From contig NZ_CAKKNC010000005.1 in assembly GCF_918741285.1 (NCBI RefSeq), forward strand, positions 62,001-126,000: DNA of 64,000 nt, given 5' to 3'. The notes beneath the pieces are model-generated. The model was not told the origin of the DNA and did not search any database. It saw only the letters and a program-made list of their open reading frames with translations. The DNA comes from Sphingobium sp. CECT 9361 (lineage in GTDB: Bacteria > Pseudomonadota > Alphaproteobacteria > Sphingomonadales > Sphingomonadaceae). Below are positions 1-8,016 of this stretch, in pieces (the stretch's first letter is position 1; each line of letters opens with the position of its first letter). The translations under genes and the position numbers were made by a program.

Positions 1-396
1 GTGACCCATATCCTGCCGCGACCGTTCTTTCTAAAGGCTGCGACATTGACTCTGCCGTCCAATCGCGCTGCGCCGATAGCTGCGGACATGGAGTTTCGCG
101 ACACGACGGGCGCACCGATAACGATGGATCTCGACTGGCGTCAGACTGGCCCGCAGACTTGGGGCATAGTCGTCGAGACCGATGCAGGCACCCTCAAACT
201 GTCCAGTGGTGGAGCGGTGTTGTCACTGCCGAGTGGCACCCAGCATGGCGAGAATCATGAATATGCCGAACTCTACGGGCGATTTGCTGCGCTGATCCGC
301 GGCGGACGGAGCGATGTCGACACCGATCCACTCCGGTTGGTGGCGGATGCATTTTTACGCGGACGCCGTGAAATAACCGAAGCATTCAACGATTAA
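1..396 (+). CDS. Gfo/Idh/MocA family sugar dehydrogenase, C-terminal part (probable D-galactose/L-arabinose 1-dehydrogenase)
   Basis: The frame is open from the first base and ends with TAA, so this is the 3' part of a gene starting outside the window; the GTG at base 1 is not taken as a start. The 131 residues look like the C-terminal substrate-binding domain of Gfo/Idh/MocA NAD(P) oxidoreductases, including the closing helix with a YAELYGRFAALI segment. The first step of oxidative galactose or arabinose breakdown (sugar to aldonolactone) fits the downstream dgoK and dgoA. The Rossmann domain is not visible, so the substrate is inferred from context. The next gene starts 11 bases after the stop, so an operon is likely. 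Confidence 0.7.
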   Translation: MTHILPRPFFLKAATLTLPSNRAAPIAADMEFRDTTGAPITMDLDWRQTGPQTWGIVVETDAGTLKLSSGGAVLSLPSGTQHGENHEYAELYGRFAALIRGGRSDVDTDPLRLVADAFLRGRREITEAFND

Positions 397-407
397 ATCA
401 GGAGAGA

Positions 408-1970
408 ATGATGCTGAAATCCTTACGCCGGGGGGCTTTGGCGCTACTGCTTTCCACTGCGGCGGCAACCGGTGCGACTGCGCAGGTGCCTGCACCCACG
501 GCAACCGCGACGGTTCACGCGGACACGCCAGGTCCGGTCTACGACCGTCGCATCTTCACGCAGTTCGCCGAACATCTGGGCAATGGCATATATGGCGGCC
601 TGTGGGTGGGCAACGACCGCAGTATTCCCAACACCAATGGCTTTCGTAACGATGTGATCGGCGCGCTTCGCAACCTAAGCGTGCCCGTCGTGCGATGGCC
701 CGGCGGCTGCTTTGCCGACGAATATCATTGGCGCGAAGGCGTAGGTGTACGGGCCAAGCGGCCTGTTAAGATCAACACCCATTGGGGCGGCGTCACCGAG
801 CCCAACACCGTCGGCACACATGAGTTTTTCGAACTTACCCGTCAGCTTGGCGCGGAAGCCTATGTTGCTGGTAACGTCGGCAACGGCACGCCGCAGGAAA
901 TGGCGGAGTGGATCGAATATATGACCTCGCCTGCCGGAAGTCTGGCCGACGAGCGCGCAAAGAACGGCCACAAAGAGCCGTGGAAGGTGCCTTATTTCGG
1001 TGTCGGCAATGAGTTATGGGGTTGCGGCGGTAATATGCGGCCCGAATATGCCGCCGACCTGACGCGCCGCTACGCGACCTTCATCAAGGCGCCGAAGGAT
1101 ACCAAAATCCTGAAGATCGCTGCGGGCGCTAACGTTGCGGACTATAAATGGACCGAGACGATGATGCAGCAGGTGACCGAACAGGTCGATGCGCTATCGC
1201 TGCATTACTACACCGTTCCAGGGGGGTGGCCGCCACGCGCTTCCGCAACGGTCTTCGACGAGGCGGGTTGGGCTGAGACACTGTCCGAAGCGTTACGCAT
1301 AGATGAACTGATCACCAAGCACAGTGCCATCATGGATAAATATGATCCGGCCAAGAAAGTCTGGCTGGCGGTCGATGAATGGGGCACCTGGTATGCGGGC
1401 GACCCCGGCACCAATCCCGGCTTCCTTCGTCAGCAGAATACGCTGCGCGACGCGCTGGTCGCCTCGATCCATCTCGACATTTTCGCACGACATGCCGATC
1501 GGGTGAAGATGTCCGCGATCGCGCAGATGGTGAACGTGCTGCAGGCGATGATCCTGACAGACGGCAAGAAGATGGTGCTGACGCCGACCTATCATGTGTT
1601 CGAGATGTACAAGCCGTATATGGACGCGACGGTTCTACCTATCGAGGTGAAGTCGCCTTGGTACAACAAGGACAAGTGGGCGATGCCGTCGGTCAGCGCA
1701 TCGGCGGTCCGTGACAGAGCCGGGAAGGTGCATGTCGGACTTTCCAATCTTGATCCCAACAAGGCGGTCACTGTTACGACGACGCTGGCGGGCATAACGG
1801 CGAGCGGTGTGTCGGGACGTATACTGACGGCCCCTGAGATGAACTCCCTCAACAGCTTCGACGCGCCGAATGCCGTTGCACCGGTCGCTTTCACGGGCGC
1901 GCAAGTGGCCGGCGGGACGCTGACGGTAACCTTGCCGCCTAAATCTGTCGTCATGCTCGAACTGCAATGA
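408..1970 (+). CDS. Secreted alpha-L-arabinofuranosidase, GH51
   Basis: Predicted retaining alpha-L-arabinofuranosidase of family GH51, releasing L-arabinose from arabinan or arabinoxylan side chains. The first ~26 residues form a signal peptide (two Arg, Leu/Ala core, ATAQ cleavage region), so it acts in the periplasm or outside. The acid/base Glu lies in GVGNELWGCGG and the nucleophile Glu in VDEWGTW, both typical of GH51, and the 520-residue length is normal. Two ATGs are adjacent after a GGAGAG ribosome site; either may be used. It overlaps dgoK by an ATGA. GH51 with galactonate-pathway genes suggests attack on arabinogalactan-like polymers (inference). Confidence 0.92.
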   Translation: MMLKSLRRGALALLLSTAAATGATAQVPAPTATATVHADTPGPVYDRRIFTQFAEHLGNGIYGGLWVGNDRSIPNTNGFRNDVIGALRNLSVPVVRWPGGCFADEYHWREGVGVRAKRPVKINTHWGGVTEPNTVGTHEFFELTRQLGAEAYVAGNVGNGTPQEMAEWIEYMTSPAGSLADERAKNGHKEPWKVPYFGVGNELWGCGGNMRPEYAADLTRRYATFIKAPKDTKILKIAAGANVADYKWTETMMQQVTEQVDALSLHYYTVPGGWPPRASATVFDEAGWAETLSEALRIDELITKHSAIMDKYDPAKKVWLAVDEWGTWYAGDPGTNPGFLRQQNTLRDALVASIHLDIFARHADRVKMSAIAQMVNVLQAMILTDGKKMVLTPTYHVFEMYKPYMDATVLPIEVKSPWYNKDKWAMPSVSASAVRDRAGKVHVGLSNLDPNKAVTVTTTLAGITASGVSGRILTAPEMNSLNSFDAPNAVAPVAFTGAQVAGGTLTVTLPPKSVVMLELQ

Positions 1971-2872
1971 GCGTCGAGGCCGTGACGCGTACGACGATCT
2001 TGGGAGATTGGGGCACGTCACGGCTGCGGCTATTCCGTTTTTCGGACGGTAAGGAAAACGGACGGGCCGATGGGCCGGGGATCGGAGCGCTCGAAGCGCC
2101 AGCAACCAAGGTACTGACGCAGGCGCTCGAGCCGTGGCGTAACGATGGGCCGATTGGAAGCGTGACGCTGTGCGGCATGGCGGGCGCCCGCGGAGGACTT
2201 GTGGAGGCGGGCTATCTGGCATGTCCCGTCAGCCTCGCCCAATGGCAGCAGCATTCGACTTCGCTGATGCTCGACGGCCTTGCCGTTCGTGTGTTGCCGG
2301 GCTTGCGGTGTCGCAATGGCGAAGGGGTGCCCGACGTTATGCGGGGCGAGGAAACACAGATTTTCGGTGCGATTGCGTTGGATGAGACGCTTGCCGAGGG
2401 CGCATGGACATTCGTGCTGCCGGGAACGCATTGCAAATGGGTGTTAGTGGTGGACGGGGTCGTCTTGGGCTTTCGTACCTATCCGACCGGCGAACTTTAT
2501 ACTTTGCTGACCGCGCATTCCACCTTGGTTGCGGCTGGCAAGTCCTGCGAAGGCGATGACGCGCAAGGTTTTGCGCGCGGGCTGGCGCGAGTTGGCGAAC
2601 GGACACTCGCTGCACTGTTCGAGGCACGGGCGGCGCAACTGGTCGATGGCCGTTCACCCGATTGGGCAAAGGGTTTTCTTTCAGGGCTGTTGATCGGTGG
2701 CGAAGTGGAAGCCGAAGCGACCAAGGATGCGCGGATCGTGCTGATCGGCGATCCTACGCTGTGTGAGCGCTATGTGACCGCTTTGATTAACGCTGGGTGT
2801 TCGGCGCGACAGGTGGACGGCGACGCCGCCGTGCTCGCCGGGCTTGAGCTAGCGAAAGGAGAGGCGGCATGA
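1967..2872 (+). CDS. dgoK: 2-dehydro-3-deoxygalactonokinase
   Basis: Phosphorylates 2-dehydro-3-deoxy-D-galactonate with ATP in the De Ley-Doudoroff galactose pathway. The N-terminal GDWGTSRLRLF is the family's phosphate-binding loop; the middle holds the CGMAGARGG and GEETQIFGA segments expected of DgoK; 301 residues is the usual length. The start overlaps the arabinofuranosidase stop (ATGA) and its own stop overlaps the dgoA start the same way, so the genes are translationally coupled. Together with DgoA it yields pyruvate and glyceraldehyde 3-phosphate. Confidence 0.93.
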   Translation: MSVEAVTRTTILGDWGTSRLRLFRFSDGKENGRADGPGIGALEAPATKVLTQALEPWRNDGPIGSVTLCGMAGARGGLVEAGYLACPVSLAQWQQHSTSLMLDGLAVRVLPGLRCRNGEGVPDVMRGEETQIFGAIALDETLAEGAWTFVLPGTHCKWVLVVDGVVLGFRTYPTGELYTLLTAHSTLVAAGKSCEGDDAQGFARGLARVGERTLAALFEARAAQLVDGRSPDWAKGFLSGLLIGGEVEAEATKDARIVLIGDPTLCERYVTALINAGCSARQVDGDAAVLAGLELAKGEAA

Positions 2873-3492
2873 CGATCGATGAGGCGCTGGATGCAGGTGC
2901 GCCGCCAATCATGGCGATCCTGCGCGGCGTCCGCCCCGACGAAGCGGTCGTGATTGGCCGCGCGCTGGTCGAAGCTGGCATCCGCCTGATCGAAGTGCCG
3001 TTCAATTCGCCGGAACCGGGCGTCAGCATTGCGGCGATGGCCGATGCGCTTGGGACAGAGGCAGCCATCGGCGGCGGGACGATCCTGACGGTCGAAATGG
3101 TCGACCGCTTGGCTGCTGCAGGTGGTCGTTTCATGGTGTCGCCCAACAGCGATCCTGTCGTCATCGCGCATGCCATCGTGTGCGGGATCGAAGCTGTGCC
3201 GGGGTTTCTGACACCGACCGAAGCGTTCACGGCAATCGGTGCTGGTGCGCGCCGATTGAAGCTGTTCCCCGGATCGGTCTTCAAGCCTGACTATCTATCG
3301 GCGCTACGCGATGTTGTGCCGGGTGATGTCGGACTTTGGGTCGTCGGTGGAGTAGGCGCTGCTAATCTTGCCGAATGGCGCGCACGCGGGGCAGCGGGGG
3401 TGGGCGTAGGCGGATCGCTTTACAAGCCGGGTGACGACGATGCGACCGTCGGCGCGCGGGCGCGGACTCTTGTCGCGGCATGGAAAAGCTGA
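2869..3492 (+). CDS. dgoA: 2-dehydro-3-deoxy-6-phosphogalactonate aldolase
   Basis: Class I (Schiff-base) aldolase of the KDPG/KDPGal family, cleaving 2-dehydro-3-deoxy-6-phosphogalactonate to pyruvate and glyceraldehyde 3-phosphate. Visible family marks are IMAILRGVRPDEA at the N-terminus, the IGGGTILT turn, and RLKLFPGSVFKPDYL with the Schiff-base Lys. The 207-residue length is standard. KDPG aldolase (Eda) is the close alternative, but direct coupling to dgoK favours DgoA. No dehydratase or lactonase gene is in view; they probably lie left of the window. Confidence 0.92.
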   Translation: MTIDEALDAGAPPIMAILRGVRPDEAVVIGRALVEAGIRLIEVPFNSPEPGVSIAAMADALGTEAAIGGGTILTVEMVDRLAAAGGRFMVSPNSDPVVIAHAIVCGIEAVPGFLTPTEAFTAIGAGARRLKLFPGSVFKPDYLSALRDVVPGDVGLWVVGGVGAANLAEWRARGAAGVGVGGSLYKPGDDDATVGARARTLVAAWKS

Positions 3493-3520
3493 CGAGAAGT
3501 CAGCAGAGGAGATGGATGAC

Positions 3521-4486
3521 ATGAAGCGTATGACAACAATAATGGGTGGTGAACGTTGTTCCGCCGTGGCGCGGTTCGTCGCGATTGGGCTGGCCGCCGT
3601 CACCTTGTCCGCGTCAGTGCAAAGCTGGGCACAAGACGACAAGATGACTCCGATCGCCATCCCCGCCCAGCCGGACGCAATCGAACTTGGCACTGGGCCA
3701 CTACCAGCCGCAAAGGCGACGGAATCCTGGCATAGTCAGTATGGCAGCCGCTTTGCCCGCAATGTCACGGTCGCGACCCTTACCCCGTTCCTTCCAGATC
3801 CGGCCAAAGCGTCAGGCGCAGCGGTTGTCGTTGCGCCAGGCGGTGGATTCCGGACCTTGTCGATGGATAATGAAGGGTTCGATGTGGCGCGCGCACTCGC
3901 TGCAAGGGGCGTCGCGGCTTTCGTACTGAAATACCGCCTGCGTCAGACCCCCGCAGACATGGCGGGCTTTGAAAAGTCGATGCAGGAAATGGTCGCGGGC
4001 GTCACGCGCGCTCCGCAGCCTGCACCCGGTAACGCAGCCGCGGACCTTGCGCCGCAGCTTGCGGATTCCACTGCAGCCTTTCGGCTGATCCGGGCACGGG
4101 CGGCGCAATGGCATGTCGATCCCGACCGGATCGGCATGATCGGCTTTTCGGCGGGCGCGATGCTGACTATGGCGACGACCCTGTCCAGCGACGCCAAGCC
4201 CGCCTTCATAGGCAACGTCTACGGCCCACTGGGTGCCATGACCGTCCCGCAGGATGCGCCACCAATGTTCGCGGTCATCGCGGCGGACGATCCGCTGTTC
4301 GGCAATCGTGATTTCAAACTGATCGACGCTTGGCGTACGGCCGGTCGCCCGGTGGAGTTCCACCTGTATGAACGGGGCGGTCATGGCTTTGGCATGTATC
4401 AGAAGACGACCACCAGCACCGGCTGGTTCGACGCTTTCGCGCGGTGGCTAGACATGCACGGTCTGATGAAGCGCAAGGCAGGATAA
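3521..4486 (+). CDS. Secreted alpha/beta hydrolase, acetylxylan-esterase-like
   Basis: Predicted exported serine esterase of 321 residues. The chosen ATG has AGGAG nine bases upstream; a longer in-frame form runs back into dgoA and is unlikely. Residues 1-~38 form a long signal peptide ending near SWAQ. The fold shows an oxyanion-type APGGGF segment, the nucleophile elbow GFSAGAM, an AADDPLF acid turn and a C-terminal GGHGFG His. This pattern fits BD-FAE/acetylesterase-like enzymes that deacetylate plant polysaccharides. Position behind the GH51-dgo genes suggests hemicellulose or pectin side-chain removal; the exact substrate is not shown by sequence. Confidence 0.82.
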   Translation: MKRMTTIMGGERCSAVARFVAIGLAAVTLSASVQSWAQDDKMTPIAIPAQPDAIELGTGPLPAAKATESWHSQYGSRFARNVTVATLTPFLPDPAKASGAAVVVAPGGGFRTLSMDNEGFDVARALAARGVAAFVLKYRLRQTPADMAGFEKSMQEMVAGVTRAPQPAPGNAAADLAPQLADSTAAFRLIRARAAQWHVDPDRIGMIGFSAGAMLTMATTLSSDAKPAFIGNVYGPLGAMTVPQDAPPMFAVIAADDPLFGNRDFKLIDAWRTAGRPVEFHLYERGGHGFGMYQKTTTSTGWFDAFARWLDMHGLMKRKAG

Positions 4487-4655
4487 ACGGCGTTCCATCG
4501 CCTACGCGCGCTATTCTATGTCCGCTTCCGGGGAACGGAAAAGCAACCGGAGGGCGGCATAGGGTCGATCTATTCAATCGCACCGTTGGATTTATGCGCG
4601 CGCGGTGAAGAGAATAGCGCGAACGGTGATAGCTGAAGACGGCGCGGAACAGCTA

Positions 4656-4760
4656 TCATACCAGCCAATAGCGTAGTCCCATCGACACCAGCAACAGGGC
4701 GCCTACACTCGCGGTCCATATCCCCACGAACCAGCCTAGTCGGCGCATGCGCCGACGCAT
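4656..4760 (-). CDS. DUF2474-type small subunit of cytochrome bd oxidase (CydX-like)
   Basis: A 34-residue protein starting MRRRMRRLGWFVGIW: a basic N-terminus followed by a single transmembrane helix. Its ATG shares one base with the cydB stop (TGATG), so translation is coupled. Tiny single-helix proteins after cydB (CydX, or DUF2474 in the cyanide-insensitive branch) help assemble or stabilise the oxidase. The Arg-rich start followed by the LGWFVGIW segment fits DUF2474 better than E. coli CydX. It is the last gene of the minus-strand operon. Confidence 0.8.
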   Translation of the reverse strand: MRRRMRRLGWFVGIWTASVGALLLVSMGLRYWLV

Positions 4761-5758
4761 CAGTGATATCCCTCGCTGCCTACCTTGCCTCTGAACACCC
4801 AATAGGCCCAAGCGGTATAAGCGAGGATCACCGGCACGAGAACGCCACCGCCTACCAGCATGAACAGTTGGCTGCGATAGGGGGCAGCAGCTTCCCAGAT
4901 GGTAACCCGCGCCGGGATGACATAGGGCCAGATCGATATGCCCAGCCCCAGCAGGCATAGCCCGAACAGCGCAAGCGCCCACAGGAAGGGCTGCGCATCC
5001 TTGCGTTGCGAAAGGCTGCGATAGAAAAGCGCGGTGACGATAACAGTGGCCAGTGGCACCTGCGCCGTGGCAAGCACGCCGGGCCATGCGAGCCAGCGGC
5101 TCGCGTAGCTGGCCTCCAGCGTTAGGGTGGAGAGGCTGACCGCACCTATCAGGATCAGCAGCGCAATACCCAGCCTGCCAGCATAGGTCACCACCTGACG
5201 CTGCAAGCCGCCTTCGGTTTTCCAATTGAGCCAGCAGGCCCCCAGCAACGCATAACCGACCATCAGCCCCACGCCAGTCAGCAGCGAAAAGGGCGAGAGC
5301 CATTCCCACCAGCCGCCGGAATAGGCGCGTCCTTCCACGCTGATGCCCTGAAGCAAGGCCCCCAGCGCGACCCCTTGCGCAAAGCTCGCCACTGCCGATC
5401 CACCTGTAAACGCACGGTCCCACCAAGCACGATGCGCCGGGTCGCGCCAACGGAACTCAAACGCCACACCGCGCAGGACAAGGCCGAGCAGCATCGCGAT
5501 TAAAGGCGCATACAGCGCGGGCAGGATGATGGCATAGGCCAGCGGAAAGGCCGCGAGCAGCCCTCCGCCTCCCAGCACAAGCCAGGTTTCGTTGCCGTCC
5601 CACACCGGCGCGATGCTGTTCATCGCCGTGTCTCGATCCTTGCCCACCTTGAACAGCGGGAAAAGGATACCGATGCCTAGATCAAACCCGTCCATGACGA
5701 CATACGCAACGATGGCAAAGCCGATGATCCCGGCCCAGATGACTGTCAGGTCGATCAT
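4760..5758 (-). CDS. cydB: Cytochrome bd ubiquinol oxidase subunit II
   Basis: Integral membrane partner of CydA in the bd-type quinol oxidase, 332 residues, with the diagnostic N-terminus MIDLTVIWAGIIGFAIVAYV then MDGFDLGIGIL and the WDGNETWLVLGGGGLLAAFP motif. The start was set where ATG overlaps the cydA stop (ATGA); a longer frame upstream only reads into cydA. Eight or so hydrophobic helices are evident. The complex reduces O2 to water with quinol electrons without pumping protons and supports respiration when haem-copper oxidases are poisoned. Confidence 0.96.
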   Translation of the reverse strand: MIDLTVIWAGIIGFAIVAYVVMDGFDLGIGILFPLFKVGKDRDTAMNSIAPVWDGNETWLVLGGGGLLAAFPLAYAIILPALYAPLIAMLLGLVLRGVAFEFRWRDPAHRAWWDRAFTGGSAVASFAQGVALGALLQGISVEGRAYSGGWWEWLSPFSLLTGVGLMVGYALLGACWLNWKTEGGLQRQVVTYAGRLGIALLILIGAVSLSTLTLEASYASRWLAWPGVLATAQVPLATVIVTALFYRSLSQRKDAQPFLWALALFGLCLLGLGISIWPYVIPARVTIWEAAAPYRSQLFMLVGGGVLVPVILAYTAWAYWVFRGKVGSEGYH

Positions 5759-7158
5759 CCTTCGCTTCCTTCGATGGCGGGGGCAGGGGTAATACCGGCG
5801 GTGCGGATCGGCGCGCCGTCCAGCGTGCTTTCGTGCGCTTGCGGTGGCTTTTTCATTAAGTGCAATAGATACCAGATGCCCATGCCGAACACGCTGAAAT
5901 AGACCAGCGCGAATGCCAGCAGCGATGCGGCCACCGCGGGTGCATCTAAGGGCGACGCACTGTTTGCGGTGCGCAGCAGTCCGTAGATGGTGAAAGGCTG
6001 CCGTCCGACCTCGGTCACGATCCAGCCCGCCAGCACGGCGATGAAGCCAGCCGGTCCCAGCAACACCGCAGCGCGGTGCAGCCATGACCACTCATGCAGC
6101 TTGCCGCGCCAGCGCGCGATCAGACTCCACAGGCCAAGCCCCAGCATCGCAAAGCCGATGCCGACCATGATGCGAAACGCCCAGAACACGACGCCGACCG
6201 GCGGTTTGTCGGCATCGGGCACGCTATCGAGCCCCTTCATCGGCGCATTCAGATCATGTTTGAGGATCAGCGAGGATGCTTTGGGAATGGAGATGGCATA
6301 ATCGACCCGCTTGTTGCCGCTGTCGGGGATACCGAAGAGAATCAGCGGCGCGCCGTTGGGATGGCTATCATAATGGCCTTCCATCGCCATCACCTTGACC
6401 GGCTGATGCTCCAGCGTGTTGAGGCCGTGCATGTCGCCTGCAAAAATCTGGATCGGAGCGACGATGGCCGCCATCCACATCGCCATGGAGAACATCGTGC
6501 GAGCGCCCGGATTTGTCCGGTCTCTAAGCAGATGCCATGCTCCGACGCCGCCGACCGCAAAGGCTGTCGTCAGATAGGCGGCCAGCACGGTATGGACCAG
6601 CCGATAGGGAAAGCTGGGGTTGAAGATGATCGCCATCCAGCTTGGGCCGGGCAGGAACTGGCCGTTCGCGCCGATCTCATAGCCGGTCGGCGTCTGCATC
6701 CAGCTATTGACCGAGAGAATCCAGAAGGCCGAAATGAAGGTGCCGATAGCTACCGCGCAGGTCGCAGTGAAGTGCAGCTTTCGCCCCACCTTGTTAATGC
6801 CGAACAGCATGACGCCCAGAAAGCCAGCCTCCAGGAAGAACGCAGTCAGTACTTCATAGGCCATGAGTGGACCGATGACCGGCCCGGCCTTGTCGGAAAA
6901 TACCGACCAGTTGGTGCCGAACTGGTAGGACATAACGATACCGGACACCACGCCCATAGCAAACACGACCGCGAAGATCTTAAGCCAGTAGCGGAAGAGA
7001 TTGGCATAGACGCCTTTACCGGTCGCAAGCCACAACCCCTCCAGCACCATCAGGTAGCTGGCAAGGCCGATGGAAAAGGCCGGGAACAGGAAGTGGAAGC
7101 TGACGGTAAAGGCAAATTGCGCGCGGGCGAGAAGCAAGGCGTCAATCGAGTCGAACAT
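5755..7158 (-). CDS. cydA: Cytochrome bd ubiquinol oxidase subunit I (CIO-like, short Q-loop)
   Basis: Quinol-oxidising, haem-carrying subunit. The N-terminal ARAQFAFTVSFHFLFPAFSIG contains the high-spin haem His; EHQPVKVMAMEGH is the quinol-binding loop and GRQPFTIYGLLRT replaces the usual GRQPW. At 467 residues it lacks the long Q-loop of E. coli CydA, placing it with the cyanide-insensitive (CIO) branch. The ATG has AAAGGAC upstream; the extra seven upstream residues are not needed. It follows the TauE/SafE permease by 54 bp on the same strand, so the oxidase looks like the distal part of the sulfide operon. Confidence 0.96.
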   Translation of the reverse strand: MFDSIDALLLARAQFAFTVSFHFLFPAFSIGLASYLMVLEGLWLATGKGVYANLFRYWLKIFAVVFAMGVVSGIVMSYQFGTNWSVFSDKAGPVIGPLMAYEVLTAFFLEAGFLGVMLFGINKVGRKLHFTATCAVAIGTFISAFWILSVNSWMQTPTGYEIGANGQFLPGPSWMAIIFNPSFPYRLVHTVLAAYLTTAFAVGGVGAWHLLRDRTNPGARTMFSMAMWMAAIVAPIQIFAGDMHGLNTLEHQPVKVMAMEGHYDSHPNGAPLILFGIPDSGNKRVDYAISIPKASSLILKHDLNAPMKGLDSVPDADKPPVGVVFWAFRIMVGIGFAMLGLGLWSLIARWRGKLHEWSWLHRAAVLLGPAGFIAVLAGWIVTEVGRQPFTIYGLLRTANSASPLDAPAVAASLLAFALVYFSVFGMGIWYLLHLMKKPPQAHESTLDGAPIRTAGITPAPAIEGSEG

Positions 7159-7212
7159 ATAAAATGTCCTTTCGCCCACTATGTAGCAGGTAGGCAGAGG
7201 GATGGGGATGGG

Positions 7213-8016
7213 TCAGATTGTCATACCCGGCAGGAAGGCAGCGGCGCTGCGCCAGAGCATGTAGCAAGCGACGACGAAGATAAGTCCGGCAAAGACCGTG
7301 GTCAGCCGCCCGGTATGTCCGCCCAGCGTTTGAGCCATCCGCGTGCCGCCTATACTCCCGGCAACACCGCCTACCACGAAAACGGCAGCTAGTGGCCAGT
7401 CGATCAGCCCGGAGAAGGCGTAATTGGCCGCCGTCGTCAAGCCGAAGGCCGTTACCGCAACAAGAGATGTGCCCACCGCCATCAGCATCGGCATGTCCGT
7501 CGATGCCACCAACCCCGGTACAATCAGAAAGCCACCGCCGATGCCGAAAAAGCCCGAAAATAATCCCGACCCCAGCCCATAGGCGACGACCTTGGGGGCT
7601 TTTTCCCGATTGCATTCTGCCCCGGGATTGCCGGGATTGCCGCGCCCCTTCAGCATCAATGCGCCGACCAACACCATTACCAGTGCAAAAAAGAACAACA
7701 GCTTGTCGCCATCGACCATCTTGCCGAAGGTCGAACCTGCGAGCGCACCGATGATTCCAGCCGCAGCATAAATGCCGCCGCAACGCCATTTGACATGATG
7801 CGCGCGGGCATGACTGGCGAGGCCCGCCGCTGCATTGGCCGCGACCGCGAGTGCACTTGTTCCAATCGCGACATGGGCGTTGGGCACGCCGACCAGATAG
7901 ACCATCAAGGGCACCGCGAGAATCGAACCGCCCCCGCCGACCAGCCCCAGCACGAAGCCGACCAATCCGCCGGATAGTCCACCCAACAGATATTGCGCGG
8001 TGGTCATCATTGTCAT
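7213..8016 (-). CDS. TauE/SafE family sulfite/sulfur-anion permease
   Basis: A 267-residue membrane protein with two similar halves, each opening with a Gly-rich helix (GLVGGGGSILAVPLMVY and FFGIGGGFLIVPGLV), the hallmark of TauE/SafE exporters. The start chosen is the ATG that overlaps the stop of the upstream fusion protein by ATGA. In sulfide-oxidation clusters such permeases are thought to export sulfite, thiosulfate or similar products; the transported anion here is inferred from neighbours only. Confidence 0.9.
   Translation of the reverse strand: MTMMTTAQYLLGGLSGGLVGFVLGLVGGGGSILAVPLMVYLVGVPNAHVAIGTSALAVAANAAAGLASHARAHHVKWRCGGIYAAAGIIGALAGSTFGKMVDGDKLLFFFALVMVLVGALMLKGRGNPGNPGAECNREKAPKVVAYGLGSGLFSGFFGIGGGFLIVPGLVASTDMPMLMAVGTSLVAVTAFGLTTAANYAFSGLIDWPLAAVFVVGGVAGSIGGTRMAQTLGGHTGRLTTVFAGLIFVVACYMLWRSAAAFLPGMTI

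Noticed and set aside
4487..4655. Possible gene in the gap between the esterase and the bd oxidase genes
   Set aside because: No plausible frame; both neighbours end here convergently.
6094..7392. Long open frame (432 codons) antisense to cydA
   Set aside because: It reads opposite to an undoubted cydA with strong family motifs, is rich in Arg/His/Asp as expected of a high-GC shadow, and has no domain.
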